From UBA5018 sp947463165 (GTDB taxonomy: Bacteria; Cyanobacteriota; Cyanobacteriia; PCC-6307; Cyanobiaceae): a stretch of DNA of 64,000 bases. Shown here piece by piece: positions 1 through 8,562 of the stretch. The position numbers and the translations under genes were made by a program. Positions within the stretch are counted from its first letter, which is position 1, and the number at the start of each line of letters is the position of its first letter. Below the pieces are notes generated by a model. The model ran no database searches. It was not told where the DNA came from and saw only the letters and a list, made by a program, of their open reading frames with translations. The stretch is from the NCBI GenBank assembly GCA_943371245.1, contig CALRTY020000018.1, forward strand, positions 10,900-74,899, given 5' to 3'.

Positions 1-184
1 AATTCCTGGCCGCTGCTCAGTGGTGGATGTTGCTATTGTTATATCCGGTAAGATGGCGAGACAATTTTTTGAAAGCTCGGGTAGAAATGGCTGTCTAGCT
101 GTTATTCGCTGGTGGGTGAGAATCTGATCCTGGATGTGCGGAAAGCTCAAATCTAGTTCGATGTTTATAATGAGCATGGGGGCG

Positions 185-268
185 TAAGGTCAGCTCGATA
201 AATCCCAGATCTCACTGACCTCACTGACCTCGCTGATCTCACGGGTCTCATGATGGGTGAAGCCTATT
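185..268 (+). repeat. Decayed copy of MITE family 1 (left part)
   Basis: The stretch contains AAATCCCAGATCTCACTGA and later TCTCATGATG, matching the left half of the better preserved family members at 53986 and 56889. A roughly 10-bp internal repetition (TCACTGACC units) has expanded it. Neither end is clean, so this is a weak assignment by eye. Confidence 0.3.
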
Positions 269-340
269 GGCGAATTGTCTGCCCTTGATCCGCGGAACTC
301 GAATAATCGATTTTTTAGAGGTTTTCGCAATCTCGATTGA

Positions 341-447
341 GGGTACCTCGGAAATCACAAATTCCGCTTATCTCGTGATCCAATACCTGTTGCAGCGACT
401 GGCTTTGCTTTGGCTCTCGCGAGCCGAAAGGGCTTTTCGAGGTGTCC
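341..447 (+). mobile_element. MITE family 1, copy a (IS5-like ends)
   Basis: This is a 107-bp element with ends GGGTACCTCG and CGAGGTGTCC (imperfect inverted repeat), flanked on both sides by TTGA, which fits a 4-bp target duplication. The interior is shared with the copies at 53986 and 56889, including GGCTTTGCTTTGGCTC and GAGCCGAAAGGGC. It carries no gene; the short open frame across it is not a credible protein. The ends resemble those beside the IS5-type transposase remnants in this window, so mobilisation by such an IS is inferred. Confidence 0.7.
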
Positions 448-501
448 TTGATTGAATGTTAGTTCAAAGTGGAGCCATGTTGAATATGCACTAAACTGAA
501 A

Positions 502-549
502 TGACGCTAGATTGGGGTGACGCTAGATTGAAGTGACGCTTGATAAAGA
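502..549. repeat. 16-bp tandem repeat, three units
   Basis: Three consecutive 16-bp units begin TGACGCTAGATTGGGG, TGACGCTAGATTGAAG and TGACGCTTGATAAAGA. They lie in the gene-free region upstream of the secreted NTF2-like gene. No function is evident. Confidence 0.7.
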
Positions 550-812
550 TGGTCTGGCGTGAACCTGCTCCTATGGGCAAGAGTGCCAGGTGAATGGCGG
601 TGATATGGGAAAGCTGTGCCCCGCAAAAGCAAAGCGAAGTACCACGGCACGGCCTGCTGTTCAGCAAAGCAGCCTTCCACCCTAGCCACTCTTTTCAGGA
701 TATTGGGTGAAAAATGCCTTATGTGAAAAAACATGGCAATTTCCGTGGTGAAACAGAAGGTTTCTCTGGCTTGTTGGATAGCCTTGTCCGGTTGAACTTG
801 CTCAATTACGCG

Positions 813-1439
813 ATGAAATCCTCCCCGGCTCTGGTTGCCGCCCTTGCCGTCGCTGGCCTAGTTGCGTTAAGTCCCTCTAATGCTCTAGCCCAGTCGTCTC
901 CGGACTGTCCGGCGATCAAGGCCACCGTGTTGAAGCCGTCGGCCATCAGCGAAGCAGAGGTGCTTGCGGCGCAAAAAGGCTGGGGCGAAGCATTGGTGGC
1001 GATTTCCACCACCTACGACAAGAATGAAAAAGATGGCAAATATGACCAGGCAGCGGCTAAAGAGCTGGCTGGGAAGGTAATAGATAGCGCCTATGGCTAC
1101 AACATTGGCCCGGTGCTGTTCAAGCCAACCCTTACTACTGTCCCCCAGACTTTCCGCACCACCCGCGCCGGAGCCCTGGCATACTTTGTTGGTGGCGATC
1201 CTGCCTTCCCCGGTGATACTGGCTTCGCCTTGAAGGGCTGGAGAAAAGTTAATATTTGCAATGCGGCAATTTTTATTGATCAAGATAGTGCCAGCACCAT
1301 GGGCAAAGTAATGATCACCAACAAGAATGGTGAGGTAACTACTGTCGACAAGACATGGACCTTCGTTAAGGATGCCTCCGGCAAGCTTCGGATCATGGTG
1401 CACCATTCTTCCCTCCCCTATGTAGCCGCAAAGGGTTGA
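813..1439 (+). CDS. Secreted NTF2-like (SnoaL-type) protein
   Basis: This 208-residue protein starts with a clear Sec signal peptide: Met-Lys-Ser-Ser, a hydrophobic stretch at about 5-20, and a cleavage site after SNALA at residue 26. The start at this ATG is chosen because the open frame continues upstream for 33 residues that would bury the signal peptide. The mature part resembles cyanobacterial NTF2-like periplasmic proteins that databases often label phosphoribosyl-AMP cyclohydrolase. I see no His/Cys pattern supporting that label. Two cysteines (C32 and one in VNICNAA) could form a disulfide. No operon partner is evident: the next gene starts about 160 bp downstream. The substrate is unknown. 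Confidence 0.75.
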   Translation: MKSSPALVAALAVAGLVALSPSNALAQSSPDCPAIKATVLKPSAISEAEVLAAQKGWGEALVAISTTYDKNEKDGKYDQAAAKELAGKVIDSAYGYNIGPVLFKPTLTTVPQTFRTTRAGALAYFVGGDPAFPGDTGFALKGWRKVNICNAAIFIDQDSASTMGKVMITNKNGEVTTVDKTWTFVKDASGKLRIMVHHSSLPYVAAKG

Positions 1440-1601
1440 TATATGTTTTGCCTGTACTGCTAAGACTGGTCGGTCGCTGCTGCCCCTGATATGGAGAGCC
1501 TGATCTAACGCCCCTGCGTTAAAGTTGGCAATTAGGGCTGGCCGGCCATGGGTTCAGTTAGCGATGAGTTCGGCTGGTGATCAGCTCGGCTGGCTAGGAA
1601 G

Positions 1602-2282
1602 GTGAACCCCCCGATGCCGCCGGGCCAGATACCGATGAGCCCATTGCCGCTGAGCCCATTGGATTTGCAGCAGCTGTTGCCCGCCCTGCGCTCGCCCTTG
1701 GGGGCGCTGCTGTTCATTCCCCTCTACGCCCTCTGGGTAACCCTGCTGCTGCCTGGTGTATGGGCCTCCATGCTGGCCGGCGCCCTCTACGGCACCTGGT
1801 GGGGCAGCCTGGTGGTGTTTGTGGGGGCCTGTCTCGGCGCCGAGGCCGCCTTCCTATTGGGGCGTAGCTGGCTGCGCAACTGGGCCAGGCGCCGACTAGC
1901 GGCCCTGCCCAAGCTGCAGGCCGTGGAACAGGCCGTGAGCCGCGAAGGCCTGCGGCTGGTGCTGCTCACCCGCCTGTCGCCGGCCTTTCCCTTCAGCTTG
2001 CTGAACCTGGCCTATGGGCTCAGCGAGGTGAGCCTGCGCGATTACAGCCTGGGTCTGCTGGGCATCCTGCCGGGCACTGTTTTGTTCTGTGCCCTAGGGG
2101 CCTTTGCCGGCGACGTGGCCCGCTTCCCCGAGGTGCTCGCCGGCAAGGCCGATCTCGGCACCTGGGCCCTGCGCATTGTCGGCCTGCTGGCCACCCTGGC
2201 CACCGTGGTGTTGGTGGGCCGTGCCGCCCGGCAGGCGCTGCAAATCCCGCCGGGAGAGCAGGGGCAGCCGGGCTCAGATTGA
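1602..2282 (+). CDS. TVP38/TMEM64 (VTT domain) membrane protein
   Basis: This 226-residue inner-membrane protein starts at GTG, with AGGAAG directly upstream as ribosome binding site. About five hydrophobic segments are visible (near 32-60, 68-88, 125-150, 155-175 and 192-212). The central segment carries the family signature: a glycine-rich first half (AGALYGTWWGS), then LLTRLSPAFPFSLLNLAYGL. Relatives of this SNARE-associated/DedA-like superfamily are membrane proteins linked to lipid scrambling or transport. The precise role in cyanobacteria is not established. It appears monocistronic, and the tail is a short polar extension. Confidence 0.85.
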   Translation: MNPPMPPGQIPMSPLPLSPLDLQQLLPALRSPLGALLFIPLYALWVTLLLPGVWASMLAGALYGTWWGSLVVFVGACLGAEAAFLLGRSWLRNWARRRLAALPKLQAVEQAVSREGLRLVLLTRLSPAFPFSLLNLAYGLSEVSLRDYSLGLLGILPGTVLFCALGAFAGDVARFPEVLAGKADLGTWALRIVGLLATLATVVLVGRAARQALQIPPGEQGQPGSD

Positions 2283-2368
2283 GATCAAATTTAGTTAAAG
2301 TCGAGATCAAACTGAGCTCAAGTTGAGATCAAACTGGGCTCAAGTTGGGCTCAAGCTGAGCACGGTTT
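2281..2368. repeat. 22-bp degenerate tandem repeat
   Basis: About four units of 22 bp follow the stop codon of the TVP38 gene, each starting GAGATCAAA or GGGCTCAAG. The two middle units are nearly identical (GAGATCAAACTGAGCTCAAG and GAGATCAAACTGGGCTCAAG). This is one of several short tandem arrays in this genome. Confidence 0.65.
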
Positions 2369-2383
2369 GAGATAAAGTCAAGA

Positions 2384-2566
2384 TCAGGGTTTGGGTGGGC
2401 TTTGGTTGATATCTGGCAGGAGCCAGTCCCTCAGCGCCGCGATTGCCACAAACCAGGCCAGTCTCAGCCGGGCCAGCCAGCCGCAGTGGGCCGCCAGCTC
2501 TTGATACTTGGCCCGGCCACAGGCCGTCTTGATGCAGGCCGGTATTGAACTTTGCAGGGGGTCCAT
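2384..2566 (-). CDS. Possible small hypothetical protein
   Basis: This is a 60-residue frame from ATG (MDPLQSS) with a plausible mixed composition: an N-terminal half rich in Cys, Ala and Lys, and a hydrophobic middle (LRLAWFVAIAALRDWLLP) that could be amphipathic or membrane-associated. No recognised domain and no clear ribosome binding site is visible. It is the only candidate gene between the TVP38 gene and ligA and is kept as a low-confidence call. The open frame continues 13 residues upstream to another ATG. Confidence 0.3.
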   Translation of the reverse strand: MDPLQSSIPACIKTACGRAKYQELAAHCGWLARLRLAWFVAIAALRDWLLPDINQSPPKP

Positions 2567-2749
2567 GGTCAAAATCCGTAGGAATGATTGATTGATCTGG
2601 GGCAAGCAAAGCTCAGAAGAACAAGCGCTTGGGGGTTAACGGCAGCGGGGGCTAACGACACAGGGGACTAAAGGGCCTGGCGCGAAGGGGATTCTGGTTT
2701 TATCGGCGAAGGGGACTCTGGTTTGATCAGCACCGGAGCTTTTTAGCGC

Positions 2750-4879
2750 CTATTTCTCCGCCAGCAGCTGCAGCAGGCCCGCCTCATCGATCACCGGCAA
2801 CCCGAGGCCCTGGGCTTTAACCAGCTTGCTGCCCGCCTCCACGCCGGCCACCACATAGCTGGTTTTGCGACTCACCGAGGCGATCACCTTGCCGCCTGCC
2901 GCCTCGATCAGGGCCTGGGCCTGGCTGCGGCTCAGCGATGGCAGGCTGCCGGTGAGCACGAAGCTGAGGCCGGCCAGCTGGGGGGCAGCAGCGTTGGCGG
3001 CGCCTGGCTCCGGCTCGGGCGCCGCCAGGGAGAAGCCTAGCCGCCGCAACTGCTCCAGCAACTGTTGGTTGGCGGGGGTAGCCAGCCATTGCTGCAGCGA
3101 CTGCACGATTTCGCCGCCGATGCCATGCACCGCGGTGATCGATTCCGGCGCTTCCCGGGCGGCGGCGGTCAGGGCCTCGGCGCTGGTGAAGGTCCGCGCC
3201 AGGGCCTTGGCGCTCACCTCGCCCACGTGATGTATGCCCAGGCCGTAGAGCTGGCGATGCCAGGGCTGTTGCCGGGAAGCGGCCAGCGCCTCCAGCAGAT
3301 TCTGGGCAGACCTGGGGCCCATGCGCTCCAGGCTGGCCAGCAGCGCCCCGTCGAGGCCATAGATATCGGCGATGGAGGCCACCAGCCCCCGATCCACCAG
3401 CTGCTCGATCAACTTGCTACCCAGCCCCTCCACGTCCAGGGCCCCCTTGCTCACCCAGTGGCGCAGGGCGCCCCGCAGGATCGCCGGGCAGCTGCTGTTC
3501 ACGCAGCGGGTGGCCGCCTCGCCCTCCTCCCGCACCAGCTGCGATCCACATTCCGGGCAGATGGGCGGCAGCTCAGCCCGCTGGGCGGCGGCGGGCCGCA
3601 GTTCGGTGAGCACCCGCACCACCTCGGGGATGATCTCGCCGGCCTTGCGCACCACGATCGTGTCGCCCAGGTGCAGGTCGAGCTCCGCCAGCCGATCGGC
3701 GTTGTGCAGGGTGGCCCGGCTAACGCTGGTGCCCGCCAGCTGCACGGGGGCAAATTCGGCCACTGGGGTCACCACCCCCGTGCGCCCCACCTGGTAGCTG
3801 AGCCGCAGCAGGCGGCTGGGGGCCTCCTCGGCCGGATATTTGAGCGCTATCGCCCAGCGCGGTGCCTTCTGGGTGAAGCCGGCGGCATCCTGCAGGCGCA
3901 GATCGTTCAGCTTCACCACCACCCCATCGGTGGCATAGGCCAGCTGCTTGCGCCGTTCATCCCAGGCGGCGAAGAAGTCGGCCACCGCCTCCAGATTTGG
4001 CAGCAGCTCGGCGTTGGGGTTGACCCGGAAGCCCACTGCCTCCAGCCAGCGCAGGCTCTCCCATTGGCTGCGGGGCAGCGGCGGATCTCCAGCAGCCGGC
4101 TGCCACTGGGGCGGGAGATGCAGGGTGTAGGCGAAGAAATCCAGGCGCCGGGCCGCCACCACCTTTGGATCCAGTTGCCGCAGGGTGCCGGCGCAGGCGT
4201 TGCGGGGGTTGGCGAAGAGGGCCTCGTCGCGGGCCTGGCGCTCCCGGTTGATGGCCGCAAAGCTGGCGTCGGGAATCAAGGCCTCGCCGCGCACCTCCAG
4301 CCAGGGGGGGGGCTCGGCCAGCTGCAGCCGCAGCGGCACGCTCTGGATCGTGCGCACGTTGGTTGTGATCTCCTCCCCCCGCTCGCCATCGCCGCGGGTG
4401 GCGGCCCGCACCAGCAGGCCCCGCTCGTAGCTGAGGGCCAGGGCGTTGCCGTCAATTTTCAGTTCGCCCACCATCGCCAGGGCCGGCGGCGGCTCACCGG
4501 GGCTCGGCTCCCGGTCGAGCACCTTCAGCAGCCGGCCATACCAACCAGCTAATTCCTCGCTGTTAAAGGCATTGTCGAGGCTGAGCAGGCCAAGGCGATG
4601 CTCCACCTCCTGGAAGCCCTCGGACGGCTTGTCGCCCACCCGCTGGGTGGGGCTGTCGGCGCTGCGCAGCTCCGGGTGGGCCTGCTCCAGCTCCAGCAGC
4701 TCCCGATACAGCCGGTCGTAGACTGGATCTTCCATCACCGGCGCATCGAGCACGTAGTAGGCGTGGGCGGCGCGGTTGAGCAGATCTCGCAATTCAGCTG
4801 CCCTTTGCCCCTCAGCGCTGGCTTGGTTAGGGGGGCTGGAGGCGGGGCTCAAGGGGAGGTGCTCGCGGGGGGAAATCAC
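2750..4879 (-). CDS. ligA: NAD-dependent DNA ligase LigA
   Basis: LigA seals single-strand nicks with a 5' phosphate during replication and repair, using NAD+ for self-adenylation. The 709-residue protein shows the full domain order. The adenylation domain has the KIDG motif with active-site Lys141. The OB region has RTGVVTPVAEF. A Cys4 zinc finger uses C441, C444, C459 and C464. Helix-hairpin-helix repeats follow (LGIHHVGEVSAKALA), and a C-terminal BRCT domain occupies about 632-705. Length is normal apart from a low-complexity N-terminal extension of about 25 residues, so the true start could be slightly downstream. It stands alone between repeat-rich spacers. The long antisense frame opposite it is a GC-rich shadow. 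Confidence 0.97.
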   Translation of the reverse strand: MISPREHLPLSPASSPPNQASAEGQRAAELRDLLNRAAHAYYVLDAPVMEDPVYDRLYRELLELEQAHPELRSADSPTQRVGDKPSEGFQEVEHRLGLLSLDNAFNSEELAGWYGRLLKVLDREPSPGEPPPALAMVGELKIDGNALALSYERGLLVRAATRGDGERGEEITTNVRTIQSVPLRLQLAEPPPWLEVRGEALIPDASFAAINRERQARDEALFANPRNACAGTLRQLDPKVVAARRLDFFAYTLHLPPQWQPAAGDPPLPRSQWESLRWLEAVGFRVNPNAELLPNLEAVADFFAAWDERRKQLAYATDGVVVKLNDLRLQDAAGFTQKAPRWAIALKYPAEEAPSRLLRLSYQVGRTGVVTPVAEFAPVQLAGTSVSRATLHNADRLAELDLHLGDTIVVRKAGEIIPEVVRVLTELRPAAAQRAELPPICPECGSQLVREEGEAATRCVNSSCPAILRGALRHWVSKGALDVEGLGSKLIEQLVDRGLVASIADIYGLDGALLASLERMGPRSAQNLLEALAASRQQPWHRQLYGLGIHHVGEVSAKALARTFTSAEALTAAAREAPESITAVHGIGGEIVQSLQQWLATPANQQLLEQLRRLGFSLAAPEPEPGAANAAAPQLAGLSFVLTGSLPSLSRSQAQALIEAAGGKVIASVSRKTSYVVAGVEAGSKLVKAQGLGLPVIDEAGLLQLLAEK

Positions 4880-4894
4880 TGTCTAGGCCCTGTA

Positions 4895-5090
4895 GATGGC
4901 CAGGCGATAGGGAGGGCTAGGCGCTATGGCTGGCTAGTCGCTAGCGAGGCCTAGGCGTAGAGGAGGGCTAGCGGTATGGGGCTAGGCGCTATGGCTGGCC
5001 AGGCGTAATGGAGGGCTAGGCGTAATGGATTGCTCGATGCGATGGGGGGCTAGCTATATGAGCGCTAGGTGTTAGCGGCGCTAGGGAGAG
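4895..5090. repeat. Degenerate GGCTAGGCG-type repeats upstream of ligA
   Basis: The spacer upstream of ligA is built of irregular repetitions of blocks such as AGGGCTAGGCG, GCTATGGCTGGC and GTAATGGAGGGCTAGGCG. No reading frame or promoter pattern is convincing. The many CTAG tetramers are notable because a MITE inserted into a CTAG site just beyond. Confidence 0.55.
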
Positions 5091-5094
5091 CTAG

Positions 5095-5192
5095 GGAAGC
5101 TCTGCTCAACCGCCATTTTTCTCCCAGGCCAGCTGGAAGCCATTGCGGCATCATGGCTCCATGGGTCGTGGCTCGAGTTATTCAGAATTTCC
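5095..5192 (+). mobile_element. MITE family 2, copy a
   Basis: This 98-bp element begins GGAAGCTCTG and ends CAGAATTTCC (imperfect inverted repeat). It is flanked by CTAG on both sides, a 4-bp YTAR target duplication. The interior (AGCCATTGCGGCATCATGGCTCCAT split across the middle) is shared with the copy at 11633. YTAR duplications and GGAAG ends are typical of the IS5 group, so this is probably a non-autonomous IS5-type derivative. Confidence 0.8.
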
Positions 5193-5201
5193 CTAGGCGA
5201 T

Positions 5202-5630
5202 TCAGGCTGCGGCGGTTTTCCTGATTCGATCGATGCGCCATTGCTGATCGAGTTTCACGAAGGTGAAGTCGAGCGGCAATTCTTCGCTGCCATCACTCTT
5301 GAGCTTCACGGTGAGAATTAATTGGTTTTCCTCCAGGCGGGGCCGACCCGATTTGAGGTTGCGGTATTTGTTCAGCTTCAGTTCCACCAGGAAGCGGATG
5401 AACTGGGTGCGGGTGACGTGGCTGCGGTAGTTCTTGGTGGTGAGCAGATAGGCCCCATCCACCTGGCCACTGGCCACCTGGGTGAAGAACTGCTTGATCA
5501 GCGGATTGATGCCCCGGGCGCTGAGCACGAGCTTCACCGCCGAGATCGTCCAGTAGAGGAGCAGGGCGCTGGCACCGGCCAGCAGGGCCTTGCCGCCGAT
5601 GTCACGGACGAGTACCCAGTCCATCTCCAT
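5202..5630 (-). CDS. Membrane-anchored NTF2-like hypothetical protein
   Basis: The protein has 142 residues from the ATG giving MEMDWVL. It has one N-terminal membrane segment (about 14-34, LLAGASALLLYWTISAV), then a soluble domain of about 100 residues alternating charged and hydrophobic strands and ending WRIDRIRKTAAA. This looks like an NTF2/DUF4864-type fold, but I do not recognise the family securely. The reading frame stays open much further upstream, but that part lies antisense to the SprT-like gene, so the shorter start is used. It is divergent from the SprT-like gene with about 125 bp between them. Confidence 0.7.
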   Translation of the reverse strand: MEMDWVLVRDIGGKALLAGASALLLYWTISAVKLVLSARGINPLIKQFFTQVASGQVDGAYLLTTKNYRSHVTRTQFIRFLVELKLNKYRNLKSGRPRLEENQLILTVKLKSDGSEELPLDFTFVKLDQQWRIDRIRKTAAA

Positions 5631-5756
5631 TGCCTGTGACACTGCGATTCGACCCCTGAGTCTGACCGACTGCCCTCCCCCGCCGCGGCATCGCCGCCAA
5701 GCTCGGGATTCAGGCGGATCCGGCCAGAATGGCGCCGTTTCTACGCCCCCGCCGCG

Positions 5757-6344
5757 GTGCCCTTGGAGCCGCTGCTGCCCCTGTTTCATCGGCTCGATCG
5801 GGAGCACTTTGAGGGCAGCCTTGCCGCAACTAGCGCTCCCCCACTGGCGCTGCGCTGGAGCGATGGCCGCATGCGCCGCACTGCGGGTCTCTATCGCCGC
5901 GGCCGCGATGGCGCCGGCCGCGAATTTTGCGACATCGTGCTGTCCCGGCCGCTGCTCGAGACCCTGCCGCGCCAAGCCACCATCAGCACCCTCTGCCACG
6001 AAATGATCCACGCCTGGCTGGATCGGGTGCTGGGCCTGCGGGAGGTGCACGGCCCCAACTTCCGGGCCCGCATGGCGGCGATCAATGCCGCCCAGGCCGA
6101 GTTCCAGGTGACTGTGCGCCACCGCTATCCCCTGCCCGCCGACAGCCTGGGGCCAGGGCGCTGGATCGCCCGCTGCCCCAACTGCGGCATCAGCTCCCGC
6201 TATCGCCGCCGGCTGCGCAACCTGGCCTGCCGGTTCTGCTGTGAACGGCTGCACGGCGGCCGCTGGCATGCCAGCTGTCTGCTCCAATTTGAATTGGTTC
6301 AAGGCGAATTGATCCAGGGCGAAGCCCCTGATGGCCTTTGCTGA
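5757..6344 (+). CDS. SprT-like zinc metalloprotease
   Basis: This 195-residue protein of the SprT/Spartan-like family starts at GTG. The zinc-binding active site HEMIH is at residues 81-85 with a third ligand candidate His98 in REVHG, the usual HExxH...H arrangement. A C-terminal zinc ribbon is formed by CPNC (140-143) and CRFC (158-161). Eukaryotic relatives cut DNA-protein crosslinks; the bacterial role is poorly known. Start choice: a nearby ATG upstream is out of frame. A short membrane-peptide gene and a repeat-rich gene follow on the same strand. Confidence 0.85.
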   Translation: MPLEPLLPLFHRLDREHFEGSLAATSAPPLALRWSDGRMRRTAGLYRRGRDGAGREFCDIVLSRPLLETLPRQATISTLCHEMIHAWLDRVLGLREVHGPNFRARMAAINAAQAEFQVTVRHRYPLPADSLGPGRWIARCPNCGISSRYRRRLRNLACRFCCERLHGGRWHASCLLQFELVQGELIQGEAPDGLC

Positions 6345-6392
6345 GGGCGCCCCTGCCAACCCCTAGCGTCACCAGAGAGCGATTCGGCCTTG

Positions 6393-6503
6393 GTGGCGGT
6401 GGCGATGGGCGTCTTTCTATGGAGCCTGGAATGGGCCGGCCTTGCCATCGCCCTGCTGGGCATGGGCCGGGAGCATTGGCTGGCGGCCCGGCGTCGCTGG
6501 TAA
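6393..6503 (+). CDS. Small single-span membrane protein
   Basis: This 36-residue frame starts at GTG (a TTG lies one codon upstream). It encodes a hydrophobic helix, VFLWSLEWAGLAIALLGMG, followed by a basic tail, REHWLAARRRW. GAGAG lies a few bases upstream as possible ribosome binding site. The composition, a single transmembrane helix with a positively charged C-terminus, is typical of real small membrane proteins. It sits tightly between the SprT-like gene and the next gene. No family is recognised. Confidence 0.5.
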   Translation: MAVAMGVFLWSLEWAGLAIALLGMGREHWLAARRRW

Positions 6504-6524
6504 AGGCCTCGGTAGTTTTGTTCG

Positions 6525-7331
6525 ATGAGCCGCTACGACCCCAACTTCCCAGATTCCAGCCCCCCCAGATCCGAGCCCTGGGGGCCTGATCCAGCCCTGG
6601 GCCGCCGCCCTGCCCCGCGCCGGGGCGGCCCCGATCGCCTTGAACAGGGCATCGATCGACTGATGAGCGCTGGCCGGCAACTGGTGGATGGGGTGTCGGG
6701 AGCCCGGCCGGGATCGCGGCCGCCGGCGCGAGGGGAAGGCAGATCAGCTGGATCTCTGCCTCGCCTGGAGGGGCTGGGCCGCTGGGTGGAGAACAAGCTC
6801 GACTGGATCCTGGAAGACGAGGATGACTGGCGGGAACCCTGGCAGGAACCGCGCCCCGCTGGCCGTCCAGAAGCCCGGTCAGAGGCCCGTCCAGAAGCTC
6901 GGCTAGAGGGCTGGCCAGAAGCAAGGCCAGAAGCTCGGCCAGAGCTCAGCTCTAATGGCCGTCCTGAATCCCGCTCTGAATCCCGCCTGCAGTCACGCTC
7001 AGACACCTCGCCAGATTTTGCCGCCGGCAACCCTGGCTCGGCAGCCGCCGCCTCAACCAGCTCTGGACCCAGCGCTTGGGCCACTGCGCCCCCATCCCAG
7101 CGGCGCGGCCGCCGGCCCCTGGAGGCGATCTCCCGCCGAGGCGGCGCGGCTGCAGATCAGGACTGGCCTGACGACGACAGCTTCCTGGTGCCCCGTTGGC
7201 AGAGACCGGAGCCGACAACCACAAATACATCTGTAAAGACAGCCACCGAATCCGCAGCCGTCGAATCCAGCGCAACTGCGGCCAGGGGTCGGGCCCTGCC
7301 CCGCTCCAGCCGCCGTCGCCAGTTCGGCTGA
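6525..7331 (+). CDS. Low-complexity hypothetical protein with two conserved-looking blocks
   Basis: This is a 268-residue, Arg/Pro/Glu/Ser-rich protein with no recognised fold. Three stretches look conserved: the N-terminal MSRYDPNFPD, a central amphipathic block (GRWVENKLDWILEDEDDW, about 86-103) and a C-terminal DDDSFLVPRWQRP followed by a basic end (ALPRSSRRRQFG). Between them lies an array of PEAR/EARPEARLEGWPEAR-type repeats (about residues 115-140) and Ser-rich disorder. Relatives in marine Synechococcus may carry the label RNA helicase; no helicase motif is present here. It lies 21 bp after the small membrane protein, so the two may be co-transcribed. Confidence 0.7.
   Translation: MSRYDPNFPDSSPPRSEPWGPDPALGRRPAPRRGGPDRLEQGIDRLMSAGRQLVDGVSGARPGSRPPARGEGRSAGSLPRLEGLGRWVENKLDWILEDEDDWREPWQEPRPAGRPEARSEARPEARLEGWPEARPEARPELSSNGRPESRSESRLQSRSDTSPDFAAGNPGSAAAASTSSGPSAWATAPPSQRRGRRPLEAISRRGGAAADQDWPDDDSFLVPRWQRPEPTTTNTSVKTATESAAVESSATAARGRALPRSSRRRQFG
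6862..6960. repeat. In-gene repeat encoding PEAR/SEAR units
   Basis: Imperfect repetition of CCAGAAGCTCGG- and CCAGAAGCCCGG-like blocks encodes successive PEAR, SEAR and LEGW units in the disordered middle of the host protein. The repeat stays in frame. Confidence 0.55.
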
Positions 7332-7376
7332 GGCCATTTGCCCTGCCTACGGTGCGGTCAGTGGTTTGGCTGCGCG

Positions 7377-7898
7377 ATGAGCACTTTGGTGGTGGTGGGC
7401 TTCAGCGAGGTGGAGGAGGCTGAGCAGGTGCGGCGGGAGGTGGTGGATATCCAGCGGGAGCAGTTGCTATCCCTGGAGGACGCAGTTGTGGTGGAGCATG
7501 ACGGTGACGGCCAGGTGCACCTGCGCCAGTCCTTGAATCTCACCGCCACCGGGGCCCTTGGTGGTGGCTTTTGGGGCACGTTGGTGGGTTTGCTGTTCCT
7601 CAATCCCCTGCTGGGGGCGGCGATTGGAGCCGGGGTGGGGGCAGTATCCGGATCCCTCTCCGATCTGGGTATCCACGATGGCTTCATGCGCGAGCTGGGC
7701 GAAACCCTGCCCCGCGGCTCTGCCGCCCTCTGCCTGCTGGTACGCGAGGCCAGTCCGGATCGGGTGATCGAGCGGTTGAGGGCCCATGCCCCCCACGCCA
7801 AGTTGCTGCGCACCAACCTCACCCATCTAGATGAAGAGCGCCTGCGCCACCTGCTGGAGCGGGCAAGCAAACAAGCCGAGGCCCTGCGCTTGGCCTAG
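7377..7898 (+). CDS. DUF1269 membrane protein
   Basis: The protein has 173 residues from the ATG giving MSTLVVVGFSEVEEA. This start is preferred over one 13 codons upstream because the family begins here. It has an N-terminal alpha/beta domain of about 60 residues and a glycine-rich hydrophobic hairpin (GGGFWGTLVGLLFLNP, then AAIGAGVGAVSG). A second soluble part contains SAALCLLVREASPDRV. This matches the DUF1269 family of unknown function. The gene converges on the chorismate lyase gene, with the two stop codons sharing 4 bp. Confidence 0.85.
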   Translation: MSTLVVVGFSEVEEAEQVRREVVDIQREQLLSLEDAVVVEHDGDGQVHLRQSLNLTATGALGGGFWGTLVGLLFLNPLLGAAIGAGVGAVSGSLSDLGIHDGFMRELGETLPRGSAALCLLVREASPDRVIERLRAHAPHAKLLRTNLTHLDEERLRHLLERASKQAEALRLA

Positions 7899-8542
7899 CC
7901 ACCCCCAATCCAGGGGTCGAAGCGGTTCGCTGGACGCACCGGCGGACAGGGTTGGGTGGCGGGCCCGAGCCAATGCTCCAGATCGGGCGAGAACACTTCG
8001 CGGATCACCGTTAACGGCTGGCCGCCCCGAAAGAAGCGGTAATGGCGGGCCCAGAAGGGGCCCCTGCGCCCAAAGCGCTGCTCTAACCAGGGAGCGGTTA
8101 CCAAGGCCAGGCCATCCACTTCCCGAAATAACTCAGCCCGATTGCTGGTGAGGCTGAGCCAGATCGGCTGGTTGCGGTTGAGTAGATGCTGATCGGCCTG
8201 CTGTTGATTCCACCAGCTTTCGGCCCAGGCCAGGCTGCGGTTGCCGCAGCGCAGCCAAACCTGGCGGCGCAGCAGGGGCGGATCCAGCTCGGCGATTTCC
8301 GCTGGGGTTGCTCCGCCCGGGGGGGCCGAGGCCTCCGCGGCCATGGCGATCAAATCGATCTCCACCGGCAGGCCACTGAGGGTCTGCAGATGGCGGGTGG
8401 GGCTGCCATCACCCAGCAGCAGCAGCCGCCAGGGTCCACTGAGGGCCAAGCCGGGCCCGGGGCTAGAGCGCCCAGCGAGCACGTCGCGATGGGGGGCCTG
8501 CCAGAGCAGTTCCGGGGAGGCCAGCAGTGGCACGGCAACCAC
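7895..8542 (-). CDS. Chorismate-pyruvate lyase (DUF98 type)
   Basis: This 215-residue protein matches the cyanobacterial/plastid-type chorismate lyase family (formerly DUF98), which converts chorismate to 4-hydroxybenzoate plus pyruvate, the head-group precursor of plastoquinone. Conserved C-terminal segments are visible: LFREVDGLALV, WARHYRFFRGGQPL and VIREVFSPDLEHWLG. The N-terminal half is variable. The function is inferred from family resemblance. It lies about 20 bp downstream of the membrane protein gene on the same strand, so mnmG, that gene and this one may form one transcript. Confidence 0.8.
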   Translation of the reverse strand: MVAVPLLASPELLWQAPHRDVLAGRSSPGPGLALSGPWRLLLLGDGSPTRHLQTLSGLPVEIDLIAMAAEASAPPGGATPAEIAELDPPLLRRQVWLRCGNRSLAWAESWWNQQQADQHLLNRNQPIWLSLTSNRAELFREVDGLALVTAPWLEQRFGRRGPFWARHYRFFRGGQPLTVIREVFSPDLEHWLGPATQPCPPVRPANRFDPWIGGG

Positions 8543-8562
8543 CCCCTTTTACGAGTTCAAGC

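Noticed and set aside
3065..4552. Long open frame antisense to ligA
   Set aside because: It is a GC-skew shadow of ligA with Gln/Gly/His-rich nonsense composition and no domain or start context.
5631..6359. N-terminal extension of the minus-strand gene ending at 5202
   Set aside because: It lies antisense to the SprT-like gene, has shadow composition, and a good ATG exists at 5630.
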